Of a stretch of 64,000 nucleotides of DNA, positions 53,241 through 64,000 are shown one piece after another; within the stretch, counting starts at the first letter, position 1; each line of letters opens with the position of its first letter. The notes below the pieces were generated by a model. That model ran no database searches. It worked only from the letters and a program-made list of their open reading frames with translations, and had not been told where the DNA came from. A program made the position numbers and the translations under genes. The DNA comes from Ficedula albicollis (lineage: Eukaryota > Chordata > Aves > Passeriformes > Muscicapidae): NCBI RefSeq assembly GCF_000247815.1, contig NC_021686.1:9190719-9254718 (forward strand), read 5' to 3'.

Positions 53241-56200
53241 GCTGAGAACCCCAGAGCTGCTCAAAGCACCCTCAATTCTTTGTGTTCACCACCAAAACAG
53301 CAGCTCTGACCCTCTGCATCCTCTCACACCCTGCAAGGTTGGAAATCCAAAATCTTAACATCTTCCCATCCCTTAAATTCCCACTTTTTCCATGGCTCTA
53401 CAGCTGTCCCATTTATAGTGTGTCTGCTCCTGCCCTGGACAATCTTAGACCAGCCAGCTGCTTTTTTTAACAGCACATCAGCAATTTAATTACAGCTCAT
53501 AGACCTAGCATTTGATGTCCTACAGAGAAAGCTGGGCAGTTTTTAGGCATTATCTCATATTTTAGGCATCTCCTGCAGTTACCAATTTGCAGTTTGTAAC
53601 TCCAGTAATCTCCATGTCTCAGGAAAATAAAAAAAATAAAAAATGAGGAAGGCAAACATTTCCTGATTAGGCTGCATCCACTAATTTACCCATCCCTCAA
53701 ACATGACCCAAACACCAGCCATGTCATGGGCAGCAGCACCAGAGCTCCTGGAAAAAGCCAATTTGTCCCCCTCCCCAATCTTCCTTGGTTAATGATCAAA
53801 TCTGTTTCCTTCCTTATCTCAATGCTGACATTCTGCAAACAACAATCCTGGTGTTCATCTGGTGTCTCTCACTGGGAGCACTGGGGGAGAGGCTGTGTGA
53901 AATCAGAGCCCAAATTCCCATTTCTTTGAAGTCTGGAGCAGCAACCCCAAGTCTGCAGCCCCAGGGAATCCAACTGAAAGTCCCATTCCCCAGACAAAGG
54001 TCTCCAGTGGGTTCCACTTAATCCACTTAACACTCCCCCTGCTCTCTGCACACAGCCATAGGTTTTATCCTCATTTAAAAACCACTAAAAGTCATCACCC
54101 AGCACACAGCAGAGGTCACTGGGAGGGTTCCCTTTGATTCCAGCAGATCCTGAACCCCAGGGATGACACAATAAAGTTGGGAGTTAATTGGCTGTGTCTC
54201 TTCCCATTCATCTTTTATACACAGTGAATGATTTTACAAGTAAAAGACATTTTTCTTCAGTTATTTTACTCAATTATGGACAGGGAGAGACATGAGAAAA
54301 GCTGATTCCAACACTACAGGATCAGTTCTGGAACATAGCTCAGCTCAGCACAACTGTGTAATCAGAAAGCCTGACATGAAACCAGCAGAAATAAAATTCT
54401 TATGAGCTTTAGACAGCTTAATATCTTCATTTTTGGCTTTAAAAAATCCAACTGAAAGCCAGTTCTGCTTTAAAACTCCATGGTTTGATTTCCCGTGATT
54501 AGCACTGCAATTTGCTGCACAGTTTTCCAAAAGTGCTAATCAAATTCACCTCTAAATGCTCCAGAATTGCTGCCCCAACCCATAAATGCTGAGCAGGTTC
54601 TTGCCTAAAAAAATCCAAATTAGACCCCTGTATGTGAGACAAACAAGGAAAGGTTAAATTAGGAAAAACAAATTGGCAATTCCAAAGTGCTCAGCCTCTC
54701 CGAGCCTGCAGGCAGCAAAGACTGGGCTGGAGCTGCCATGAAATGCACGTTCTAGGATGGCCCAGCTCGGGCTCCAAAGGGGTTTTCTCCCAGGAGAAAA
54801 TCTCACTGCTGGGATTTCCCACAGCACCATCCACAATTAAACCCCAGCCCAGATTGTGGGAGGATTCACCTCCCCCAAAGCAAACCCAGCATCCCACCTG
54901 TGTTTGACGCATCCCCTCCCAGGTGATGCTCACGTTCCCAGAGCTCCAGCCCGGATCCAGCTCCCTCTCCTGGACATTCCCCGTGCTCAAATCACTCCAG
55001 GCTCCCTCTCCAGCATCTTTTGGGACATCTCTGAAGGGCTCACCTCTCATTCAGCTCCCATTTCCACCTACCCATCCCTGCTCCCATCCCCTGATGTTTT
55101 CCCCTCAGGCAGCAGCTCCTGTGCTGCTGGACACGGGGAAGAGCTGGAACTAAAGACAGAGACTGCACAGGATTGCAGCAGCACAGGAGATGCCCAGATC
55201 CAGGAGGTGAAAAGGAAAGTTATTTATCAGCTTGTCATTGCTTCCTCTTCCTGAGCCCCAGAGAAACTGGAGCTTTAAATTCAGTGTAACAGACCCTGCT
55301 GGCCTTCTCCAGGAAGCTTCCCTATGACCACAGCTTGGTCAGGGGGTAAAAAAGTCCCTTTTCCCCCAAAGCCTGTGCTTCTTCCTCTTCCTCCACCCTT
55401 ATTCTGGAACCTCTCTCCCCGTGGTCTCGTGTTTGGGGATTTTCCACTCCAGCTCAAACAACTTTGCTTCCACTTTGGGCACTGAGTGGCACCATCAGCA
55501 CCCTGCTGGCCTTGGGGCACACTGCCCCACTCCTCCTTGGTGCTGCAGCTTCTCCTTGGCATTCTGCACCCCTCCAAACCTGGCACAACCACCCCTGGGC
55601 TGGCTGCCTGCACCTTTCAGGGACAATCCCAGGCTTTGGCAGTGCTGAGGCCAGTGCTGCTGCAGCTGGGTTTGCCATTCCTCAGGCTGTGCAGGTGGCA
55701 CAGCAGGCACGGAGCAGCTCCAGGTCTGCCTCCCACTGCAGAGCCTTTGACAGCTCACATGGGAGCTGTGCCTGCTGCCAGCTGAGCTTTACATAATACA
55801 TGCAAATTATCAGGGCTGCTAATAGACCTTCCCTACTTATCCTCACCTCACAAGGTGCTTCACTGTACTTTTCCATTAACTCCCCCCCTCTCCACCTTCT
55901 CCTTCCCCTCCCAAACCCAGCGTGTTCCTTGTTCAATCCCACACGAGAGTGAGACAAGATGCCCAGAGTTTGCTGCCACTAAGTTTAAGTGATTTCTCCA
56001 ATAAGTTCCTAAAGAGGTAGAAGCATAGCATAAATATATGTAATGTTTTAATTTGAAATATCAAAAATAAATACAATGGTCCAATGCTGTCACACATGGA
56101 AACTGTCCATACTTCTCACAGAAATTCCATCGTTTTGGGACTTTTTGTCAACTTGCATTTACATACACTGTTGTTTTTTGTAAAGAACTATTTTGGTTTT

Positions 56201-57784
56201 GAGGTATTTAGACAATTGGGTCTGTTTGGTCACCACACAAGCGTCCCCATCCCAAGGGATTCACTCCATCCAGATTTCCCTGGCACCTCAGCTCCTTTCC
56301 CCCAGCCTGTCACGGTAGGAGAACGAGAGAATCCCATTCTTCATGCTCAGGAAAGATTTAAAGATGTGAAATCCAAAACTTTCTGGTCATATGGCTTTTT
56401 CTCTCTTCCTCCCCTCTTGTTAAAAGAAGCCTTAACTTTTCCTTAATGCTCAGACCACAAGAAGAACTGAACCCAGAGCACAGAGCTTTGCCTGAAAACC
56501 AAACTACATTTTGCACACACACACAAACTCTGCCTGGAGCAGTTCATCAAGTGCCCCTTTGACCCAACCAGGCATTTGAACAGGCCCTGAGCTGGATGCT
56601 GCAAGCTGAGGTTGAACTGCTGGGAAGAAGAAAGAGCAGAATACTCCTGGTATTTTATTACCAGAGAAATGAATCAAATAAATTTTCAATTGATGAATTC
56701 CCCTGCAAAGTTTTGCAACAGAGAAGCAATAACCCCAGAGCACTGAGTGAAGGGTGAAGCCAAGCACCCACAAAAAACACACAACAAAGTGCTCTGCTCT
56801 TGACACCTTTGCTGTTTTCTTGCCTTTCACAGCCAAGCTGAAAACTTTGGGGTGGTTGCTCGGGGGGTTTTGAAGTGCTTATCTCCCTGCTGCCTCCCTG
56901 TTTGAATAAGTGTGGAAATAGAAAAAGCTTCCCTTCGGGTCTGAGGCTGTTCAAAATCACCCCAGCCTGCAGCTGGAGGATGCCCTGGGAAGATCCCTCT
57001 GCTCCAGAGCAAGGAACAGACTAGGAGAAAGAGAGATTCTCTTTTCCATCTTTGTTATTTTTTTTCCCCATTCCAGGAAGATGCAGCTGCTCAGAGGATC
57101 CTGCTGCAAAGCCCTGCTAAGGAGCACTGAGCTGAAATAAAAACCTATCAGGGCAGCAAAAGTGCCTGAAGATGTTCTCTAATCCAGAGGAGGCAGGCTG
57201 AAAGCTACTGGCAGCCTTTTAATAAAACACAGGGAAGGGAAAGCAGGGGAGATGGCAGAGAAAGAGAGGAGGAAGGACACCGGGGAGAGCCAGGAGCCTA
57301 CAGGAAGCCAAACCCCCCGAGAGAGCTTTAGATTTCAGATTTAGGAAGAAGGATCATGAACCTCCCGTAGCTCTGGCGCTGGGGAAAGAAAATACTATCA
57401 AACAATACATAAGGAGAAGGAAGATAAACTGGATTTAAATAATAGCTTTTATTTCAAAGCTCTCCACAGAGCCTGGCTGAGATTGGGGAGGGTGGTATCT
57501 AATTACTGAAATTTCTACAGCTGGAATCTGATGGTGGTAGTCACCCAAAAAGGACACTTAAAAATGATTTAGAAAGAGGGTGAAGGGAGCAAATGATGCA
57601 CATTTGTTGTCCAGAGCTTTGGGACCAGCTATTTACCTGTAAGAACACTTCCAACAAGACCTCAAAGTATTTCTGGACTGCCACAACACTGATGCCTGTC
57701 ACAGGGAACAAACACACAGGGCACAATCTGGATGGAAAAAGCTGCAAATCTCAAAGTGATTTGGCCAAACCTCTGCCCTGCTCA

Positions 57785-57995
57785 GGTGAGAGCACAGCAA
57801 GGACCTGGAGCTGCTGGAGAGAGTCCAGAGGAGGAACCAGGATGATCAGAGGGATGGATGGAGCAGCTGTGCTGGGAGAGCTGGGATTGTTCACCTGGAA
57901 AAGAGAAGCTCTGGGGCAACCTCATTGTGGCCTGAAGGAGCCATCAGGAAACACAGGAGAAACCATTTCCAAGAGATGGAGTGACAGGACAATGC
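57785..57995 (+). mobile_element. CR1 LINE internal fragment
   Basis: CAAGGACCTGGAGCTGCTGG, GAGAGTCCAGAGGAGGAACC, GGGATTGTTCACCTGGAAAA, a block further from the CR1 end than the others. Confidence 0.85.
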
Positions 57996-58698
57996 TGTGA
58001 CGACCAAACCTCACAGAGCCCTTTTGGCTGGATCCTGAAAGGATTTATTTCCCTGCCCTCCCACTCCTGCCAGCGGCAGGTGGGGTTGGTCTCTGACCTC
58101 TTCAAATCCTCAGATCCTCTCCCACCTCCCATCTCCAACCTGCCTCTCACACAGCAGCTGCTTTGCCAGGGACTTCCCAGGCTCGGGCTGCTTCTGGAAA
58201 ACCCCTTCAAAAGACACAAAAAAAGAAGGGGAGAGTTGTTCCAAGCCAGGGGGGAGGGAGAGAAGGGAGGGCACACAGGAGGACACTCCACACCTGCCTT
58301 GCTCTGCCTGGCTTCCTTCCACACGGGAAGGTCCTCAGGGAAAACACCTCCCGTGCCTGCAGCAGGCAATGAACACCCCTCGGGGATGGGGTGGGGGCAG
58401 GAAGGAGGTGACAAACCCTCAGATCACACTCTGGGGTCACTCTACACCCCAAATCATGTTTCTCTCCTTCCCATCCTCAATGTTATTCACTCTCCCACCC
58501 CTCCCTTTCCACCCAGGAGGGGAACAACCCCTCAGCTCCCCGAGGAGCTCCGGTCACCTTCCCCCACACCTTAGCACAACTCCACCCCACAAAGGATCTG
58601 CTGCTCAGCCCAGCAGGAAGGAAAGGGTTACACATAAAAGAGTGAAATGAAAGAAGGGGGGGAAACATCCCAGGGCTGAGGAATGTCAAACTGTCACA

Positions 58699-58772
58699 AC
58701 GGCATCAGCCGTCTCCTCGGCGAGTCTGAGCCTCGGCGCGCGCGGAATCGCCGCGGCCGCGAGAAAAATCAG
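58699..58772. promoter_or_regulatory. Short CpG cluster in LMF1 intron 1 (candidate regulatory site)
   Basis: About fourteen CpGs crowd into some 70 bp (TCGGCGAG, CGGCGCGCGCGG, GCGGCCGCGAG), within otherwise CpG-poor intron. Unmethylated CpG clusters often mark promoters or enhancers, but this one is very short and has no TATA or recognised start site. It could equally be a chance remnant. Confidence 0.35.
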
Positions 58773-59319
58773 CTGTCACACTAAACGCTTCCATCTCCAG
58801 AAAAAAACCCTGGAAGAGCAGCTTGGCACAGAGGCACGGGATTGTTTTCTGCTGTTTCTAAAGCCAGGCTCTCCAAAGAGATCAAAGGGCAGCCCTCCTT
58901 GCCTCTGGAGCATCCCCGAGGCTGTGTCAGAGGGAATGCGCCTGCTCACAACCTCTGCAGCTCGCACACAACAAGCACTTTCCACCCCACAAATTCTTGT
59001 GGGGCACCTCTCCTGCACTGCTGCCAGAAGGAATCTGACCTGTCTCAAACCAGGCCTAGGTTCCTGGCTTTGGCTCATCCCAAACCAGCAGCAAAACTCC
59101 CAGGGGCCAAAAGCCAAGCACAAGTTGCACAACAAGCAGGTGAACTTTTCCTCTCCTCCACCTCTGCCCTTACCAAGAGACACAAACATTCTCCTGGCCT
59201 GCTCCTCCCAGCTCCACTACACCAAATTCTCCATCTCCCACCCCGCTTTCAAAAAGGTTTCCTCACTCCATGCTACAGAAGCATTTTGTGGTCTCTTCCC
59301 CCCCACCCCATTCAGCCAT

Positions 59320-59598
<279 letters not shown>

Positions 59599-60621
59599 TT
59601 CAGCATCCCACACTTACTCACCAACCTGCAAGCTCGGCTCCATCCTCTAGTCCAGCCCCTCCCAGCCTCCTTTTCTCCTGCAGCCCATCAGTTTCAATCT
59701 GTAACTCACCTGACCCCCAATCAGACCCTTGTTCCCCACCTCGTTGTCCCAGGTGTCCCACTCACCACGAGCTCCCACACCTTTGACTTCCCACCAATTC
59801 CCACCCCTCGAGCCAGCCCCCACACCCCCCTCTGGAACCAGGTGTGGCACATTTATCACCCCAAATCCACCACCGGGAAGCAGCAGGCTCCACCGAAGGC
59901 ACTGCAGAGAGCACTAATCAGTTTTTCATAAGGAAACTGCAAACTGAGCCACGGGAAACTCAGCAGCCTGGATTTACACACGGGGGAATATCGGAATCGC
60001 TTTCATTTTGACTGAAAGAGTCATAACCTCGCATTTCACCGAGAGCTGAAACCAAACTAGAACCAGAGCACGTGTCAAAACCATACGAAACTACAACTTC
60101 TGCATGGTTTTGATGCAAAATAATCTAAGCAGGCTGGCAGGCTACAAATTCTAACGATTCTGTGGACAAATCTGGGGCAAGTTTAGAATTTGTACCGTAG
60201 TGTGTTACTTGTCAGTTTTGGTTTCACTGTAAATATTTTTAAGCGGAGCACCAGTGGGCTCTGAGCACAGCTCTCAGTGCCAAAGCAAGAGGCAAACGAG
60301 CATGGCAGAGGATGGAAACTGCTTTTACTGTGGAGTATTTTAGGGTCATGTCACTCTAGGTCCTGGCTGTTGTTGGTGCTGGCACCCAGGGGTGGCATCT
60401 GTCCCTCCAGTCCTGCTGCTGCCTAAGACAGAGTTCCTCTCTTGCACTGTGAGCTCACAACTCCAAGGGAAAGGATGAGCAGCTCCTCGTGGTGTGAACA
60501 AACTTCTCCTTCCAGCATCACCAACCCCATCCAGCCACTGGCCACGGGGTCCTCAATCCACCAGGAAAAAGAAGATAATCACAGATTATGCAGAGCTGGA
60601 GGAGACCCACAATGATGATAA

Positions 60622-60720
60622 AATCATGGAATATTCTCAAGTGAGAGGGACCCGCAAGGATCATCGAGTCCAGCTGCTGTTCCTTCCTATACAGGACATC
60701 CCCAAGGATGTCACCACGGG
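60622..60720 (-). mobile_element. CR1 LINE 3' fragment, next to exon 1
   Basis: AAATCATGGAATATTCTCAA, GGGACCCGCAAGGATCATCG, then CATCCCCAAGGATGTCACC. It lies 150 bp from the exon 1 donor. Confidence 0.8.
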
Positions 60721-60873
60721 CTTGGGAGCGGTGTCCCCTGGCAGCCCTGGGAATGTGCTTATTCCCTGGAGAGTCTGCTCAGTGCAGAAAAACAAACCTT
60801 TCCCTGCTGTCCCCCAACCCTCCCTGGCACAGCTGCGGGGACACGGCGGGGGCAGCGCCCGCCCGGCACTCAC

Positions 60874-61578
<705 letters not shown>

Positions 61579-61589
61579 CGGGGAAAACG

Positions 61590-62300
61590 GGGAGAAATGG
61601 GGGAAAACGGGGCAGAAATGGGAGAAAAACGGGAAGAAATGGAGATAAATGGGGGAAATGCTCTGCGAAACGGCGCTGCCGTGTCGGGCACAGCGAGTGC
61701 AGCCTAGCTGGTAGGGGCGTGAGGGGATACGGCGGGGAAAAACGGGGAAAAACCGGGCAGAAACGGGGGAAAAAGCAGGAAAAACGGACGGAAATGGGCA
61801 GAAATAGGGAGAGTGCTCTGCAAAGCTGCGCCGCCGTGTTGGGCACAGTGAACATGTGCAGCCTGGCGGGGAGGAACGTGAGGGGGATACGGCGGGGAAA
61901 ACCGGGAGAAAACGGGAAAAACCGGGCAGAAATTGAGAGAAACGGGGGGAAAACGGACAGAAATGGGAAAAAAACGGGAAGAAATGGGGGAAATGCTCTG
62001 CAAAATGGCGCTGCCGTGTCGGGCGCAGCGAACACGTGCAGCCTGGCGGGGAGGAACGTGAGGGGATACGGCAGGGAAAAAGCGGGCAGAAATGGGGAAA
62101 AAACGGGCAGAAATGGAGAAAAAAACGGGCAGAAATGGAGAAAAAACGGGCAGAAATGGAGAGAAATGGGCAGAAATGGGGAGAATGCTCTGCAAAGTGG
62201 CACCGCCGTGTCGGGCACAGTGAGCGTGTGCTGGTGTGGGGAGGGACGTGAGGGGACACGGGGATGGGGAGAAAACGGGGAGAATTCTTTGCGAACCGGT
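61590..62300. repeat. GC-rich minisatellite upstream of LMF1 exon 1
   Basis: Four diverged units of about 155 to 195 bp, each with GCTCTGCRAARNGGC, CCGCCGTGTCGGGCACAG, GTGCAGCCTGG, GGACGTGAGGGGATACGG and a run of GGGAAAAACGGGCAGAAATG-like subunits. Units start near 61660, 61814, 61993 and 62187. It is rich in CpG, and the G-rich strand could form quadruplexes. It lies where the LMF1 promoter and 5' UTR are expected, and its left edge is the poly-G block. Confidence 0.85.
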
Positions 62301-62315
62301 GAGAAAATTGTACGT

Positions 62316-62384
62316 TTTATTTAAAAAAAAAAAAAAAAAGTGGGGGGGGGGGGGGGGTTATTTAAAAAAAAAAAAAAAAAGTGG
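62316..62384 (+). repeat. G16 flanked by two copies of the same A-run end
   Basis: TATTTAAAA with an A17 tail and GTGG (62316-62342) is repeated after 16 G at 62358-62384. Identical flanks either side of a G run suggest overlapping contig ends that were joined rather than merged. Confidence 0.65.
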
Positions 62385-62554
62385 TCAGTGTGGCTGCAGA
62401 GGTGGTGAGAGGTCTGGAGCATCTCTACGATGAGGATGCAGGAGCTGAGAGGGGATCCCACACATCCAAATATTTCCAAGCGGTTCTGGAGGATGATGCT
62501 GGGCTGTGATCAGTGATGCTCAGGACAGCATGAGGAGTGATTAATAAGCTAAAC

Positions 62555-62752
62555 CAAAATCCAAACTGCTCAAACCTTAAAGCTCATCCAGTTCCAATTT
62601 TAGGCACTTCCACTATCCCAGGGTGCTCCAAGCCCTGTCCAACCTGGCCTTGGACACTCAGGGATTCACAGCTTCTCTGGGAATTCCATCCCAGCTCCTC
62701 CCCACCCTCACAGGGAAGGATTTCCTCCTAAAATCCCATCTAAATCTACTAC
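62555..62752 (-). mobile_element. CR1 LINE 3' fragment upstream of LMF1
   Basis: TTCCAATTTTAGGCACTTCC, CAGGGTGCTCCAAGCCCTGT, GGGAAGGATTTCCTCCTAAA. The extreme tip is diverged. Confidence 0.83.
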
Positions 62753-64000
62753 TTGTTATGCTGCCATGATTTTTACTTTAAATAATTTACAGACATCAAA
62801 CACTTGGCTTTGTGGAGTTCATAAATGATATTTTTGAGTGTAAACATTACACTGAGTATCCCCTTAGTAAACACCTCTGTGGTGGTCACTGAGAAAGCAT
62901 CTGCTATCAGGTGTAACATTATTCAACACTTCTCAGCCTCTAAACCAGTCCCTTCTAAATGCCCCTTTTGTTTTTCCAGTTTCCCATCACTGCTGCTCGC
63001 ATTGTTCTCCTTAGGAAAAAAAACAGAAATAAATCTCACATAATGGTGCATTGTATAGGGAAGGAAAAATCAGCTGTTTGTTAAAGAACACTGCAATACT
63101 GCAGTTCTGCTCTCCCCTTGGATCGGCAACGAGGTTTGGAGAGGAAAATTTAAATAGATGGGAGCTAATGGTTTCCTTTGTGGGGTCTTTTACAGCAAAT
63201 TCCATGTTAAACGGGGATGTCTGTAAAACAAACTGGATAATTGAGGAAATTACTGCGGGGAAAGTGGAGAGTTTAGGCTAAAGATTTAAAAAGGGAGGAA
63301 TCATTGGGGCAGGGAAGGGAATGCTGAGCTGGGTGGTTTTCATTACTGGGGGTCCTCTGAGGTGTGCCAGACAGGGTGGGGTGGTGGCACCACACTGGGG
63401 ACATCGTGTGTCAGGAGCACCTTCCAACAGGACAAGCTGTACATTTTAAGCCTAAACCAGCAGAAATATGTTGTTACTTAAAAGGACTCAGCTCACATAA
63501 CAGGCAGTGGAAGCCTTTCCTGGAAGATGATTCAGGCTAGAAAGAAAAACATGTGATAAATCGGTTGATTAGGACACCAAATGACGTCTTTTCTGCCCCA
63601 AATGTGACTTTGTGTTTCACTCCCAACTCAGAATATTCTGTGATCTCACAAATCCCTTTGTGGGGCCCATCACCTGTGCTGGCTTTTCTGCTCGCTCCTT
63701 AATTTCTTCTTTTATTTTTACTACCAGGCGACTTCAGGAAAGAAAACCCCGAGCAAAAATAACTCAGACAAGGCACTTCAGAGCGAGGTTTGGAGCCTTT
63801 CAAGCCTCCAGGGGAAGGCAATTCATGAATGCCAGGCAGGCAGGGGCATCATTGATGCTCATCTTCATTCACCAGGCCGCCCCCAACGCCAGGTCCCCTC
63901 TTTTGCTGTGTTCCAAACCAGCTGCAGCAGTGCCAGGGGAACAAGCCTTTACTGTCACAGCAGGCAGCAGCTGTCCCCAGCAGCACCCCAACCCCGCTGC

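Noticed and set aside
62400..64000. SOX8 or another upstream gene
   Set aside because: No HMG-box or other coding similarity could be seen. The window ends before any neighbour gene.

Overview
This is vertebrate nuclear DNA, almost certainly from a bird. Many short CR1 LINE 3' tails lie on both strands, showing the conserved CR1 end that reads roughly 'CCTTCCAACCCAAACCATTC'. The single recognisable gene is an avian-looking LMF1, with spliced exons, long AT-rich introns and a GC-rich 5' end. Nothing prokaryotic was seen. Most long open frames here are shadows of homopolymers and satellites.

The gene is LMF1 (lipase maturation factor 1), an ER multi-pass membrane protein needed to fold lipoprotein lipase, hepatic lipase and endothelial lipase. 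It runs on the minus strand, so it enters at the right of the window and leaves at the left. Four coding exons are visible: exon 1 (60874-60960, 5' end lost), exon 2 (52074-52383), an 11-nt microexon (39458-39468) and exon 4 (11628-11776). Junction phases agree throughout (1, 2, 1, then 0), and the joined peptide follows vertebrate LMF1 without a gap. The introns are about 8.5, 12.6 and 27.7 kb. Later exons were not found. They lie left of position 1 or under the large poly-G block.

Layout from left to right: 1-11627 is intron 4, with a 3.5-kb poly-G block, CR1 tails, a 429-bp tandem duplication and an LTR-like element. 11777-39457 is intron 3, with a 45-bp minisatellite, a 1.3-kb ATCC satellite, a 940-bp tandem duplication, a family of repeated 330-440 bp segments, poly-G blocks and a G-starved tract carrying an Illumina adapter remnant. 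39469-52073 is intron 2, with inverted and direct duplications and, next to exon 2, a partial duplicate of exon 2. 52384-60873 is intron 1, with a long CR1, a CpG cluster and a poly-G block. 60961-64000 holds the poly-G that replaces the start of LMF1, a GC-rich minisatellite and the upstream flank. In human the divergent neighbour there is SOX8, which is not reached.

The most rewarding observations are the 11-nt microexon, the frame-preserving 93-nt duplicate of the exon 2 tail bounded by a perfect 25-bp inverted repeat, and strong signs that about 6.1 kb of the window (nine poly-G runs, all G on the plus strand, one abutting adapter sequence) is assembly artefact. I found no convincing evidence of a new gene system.
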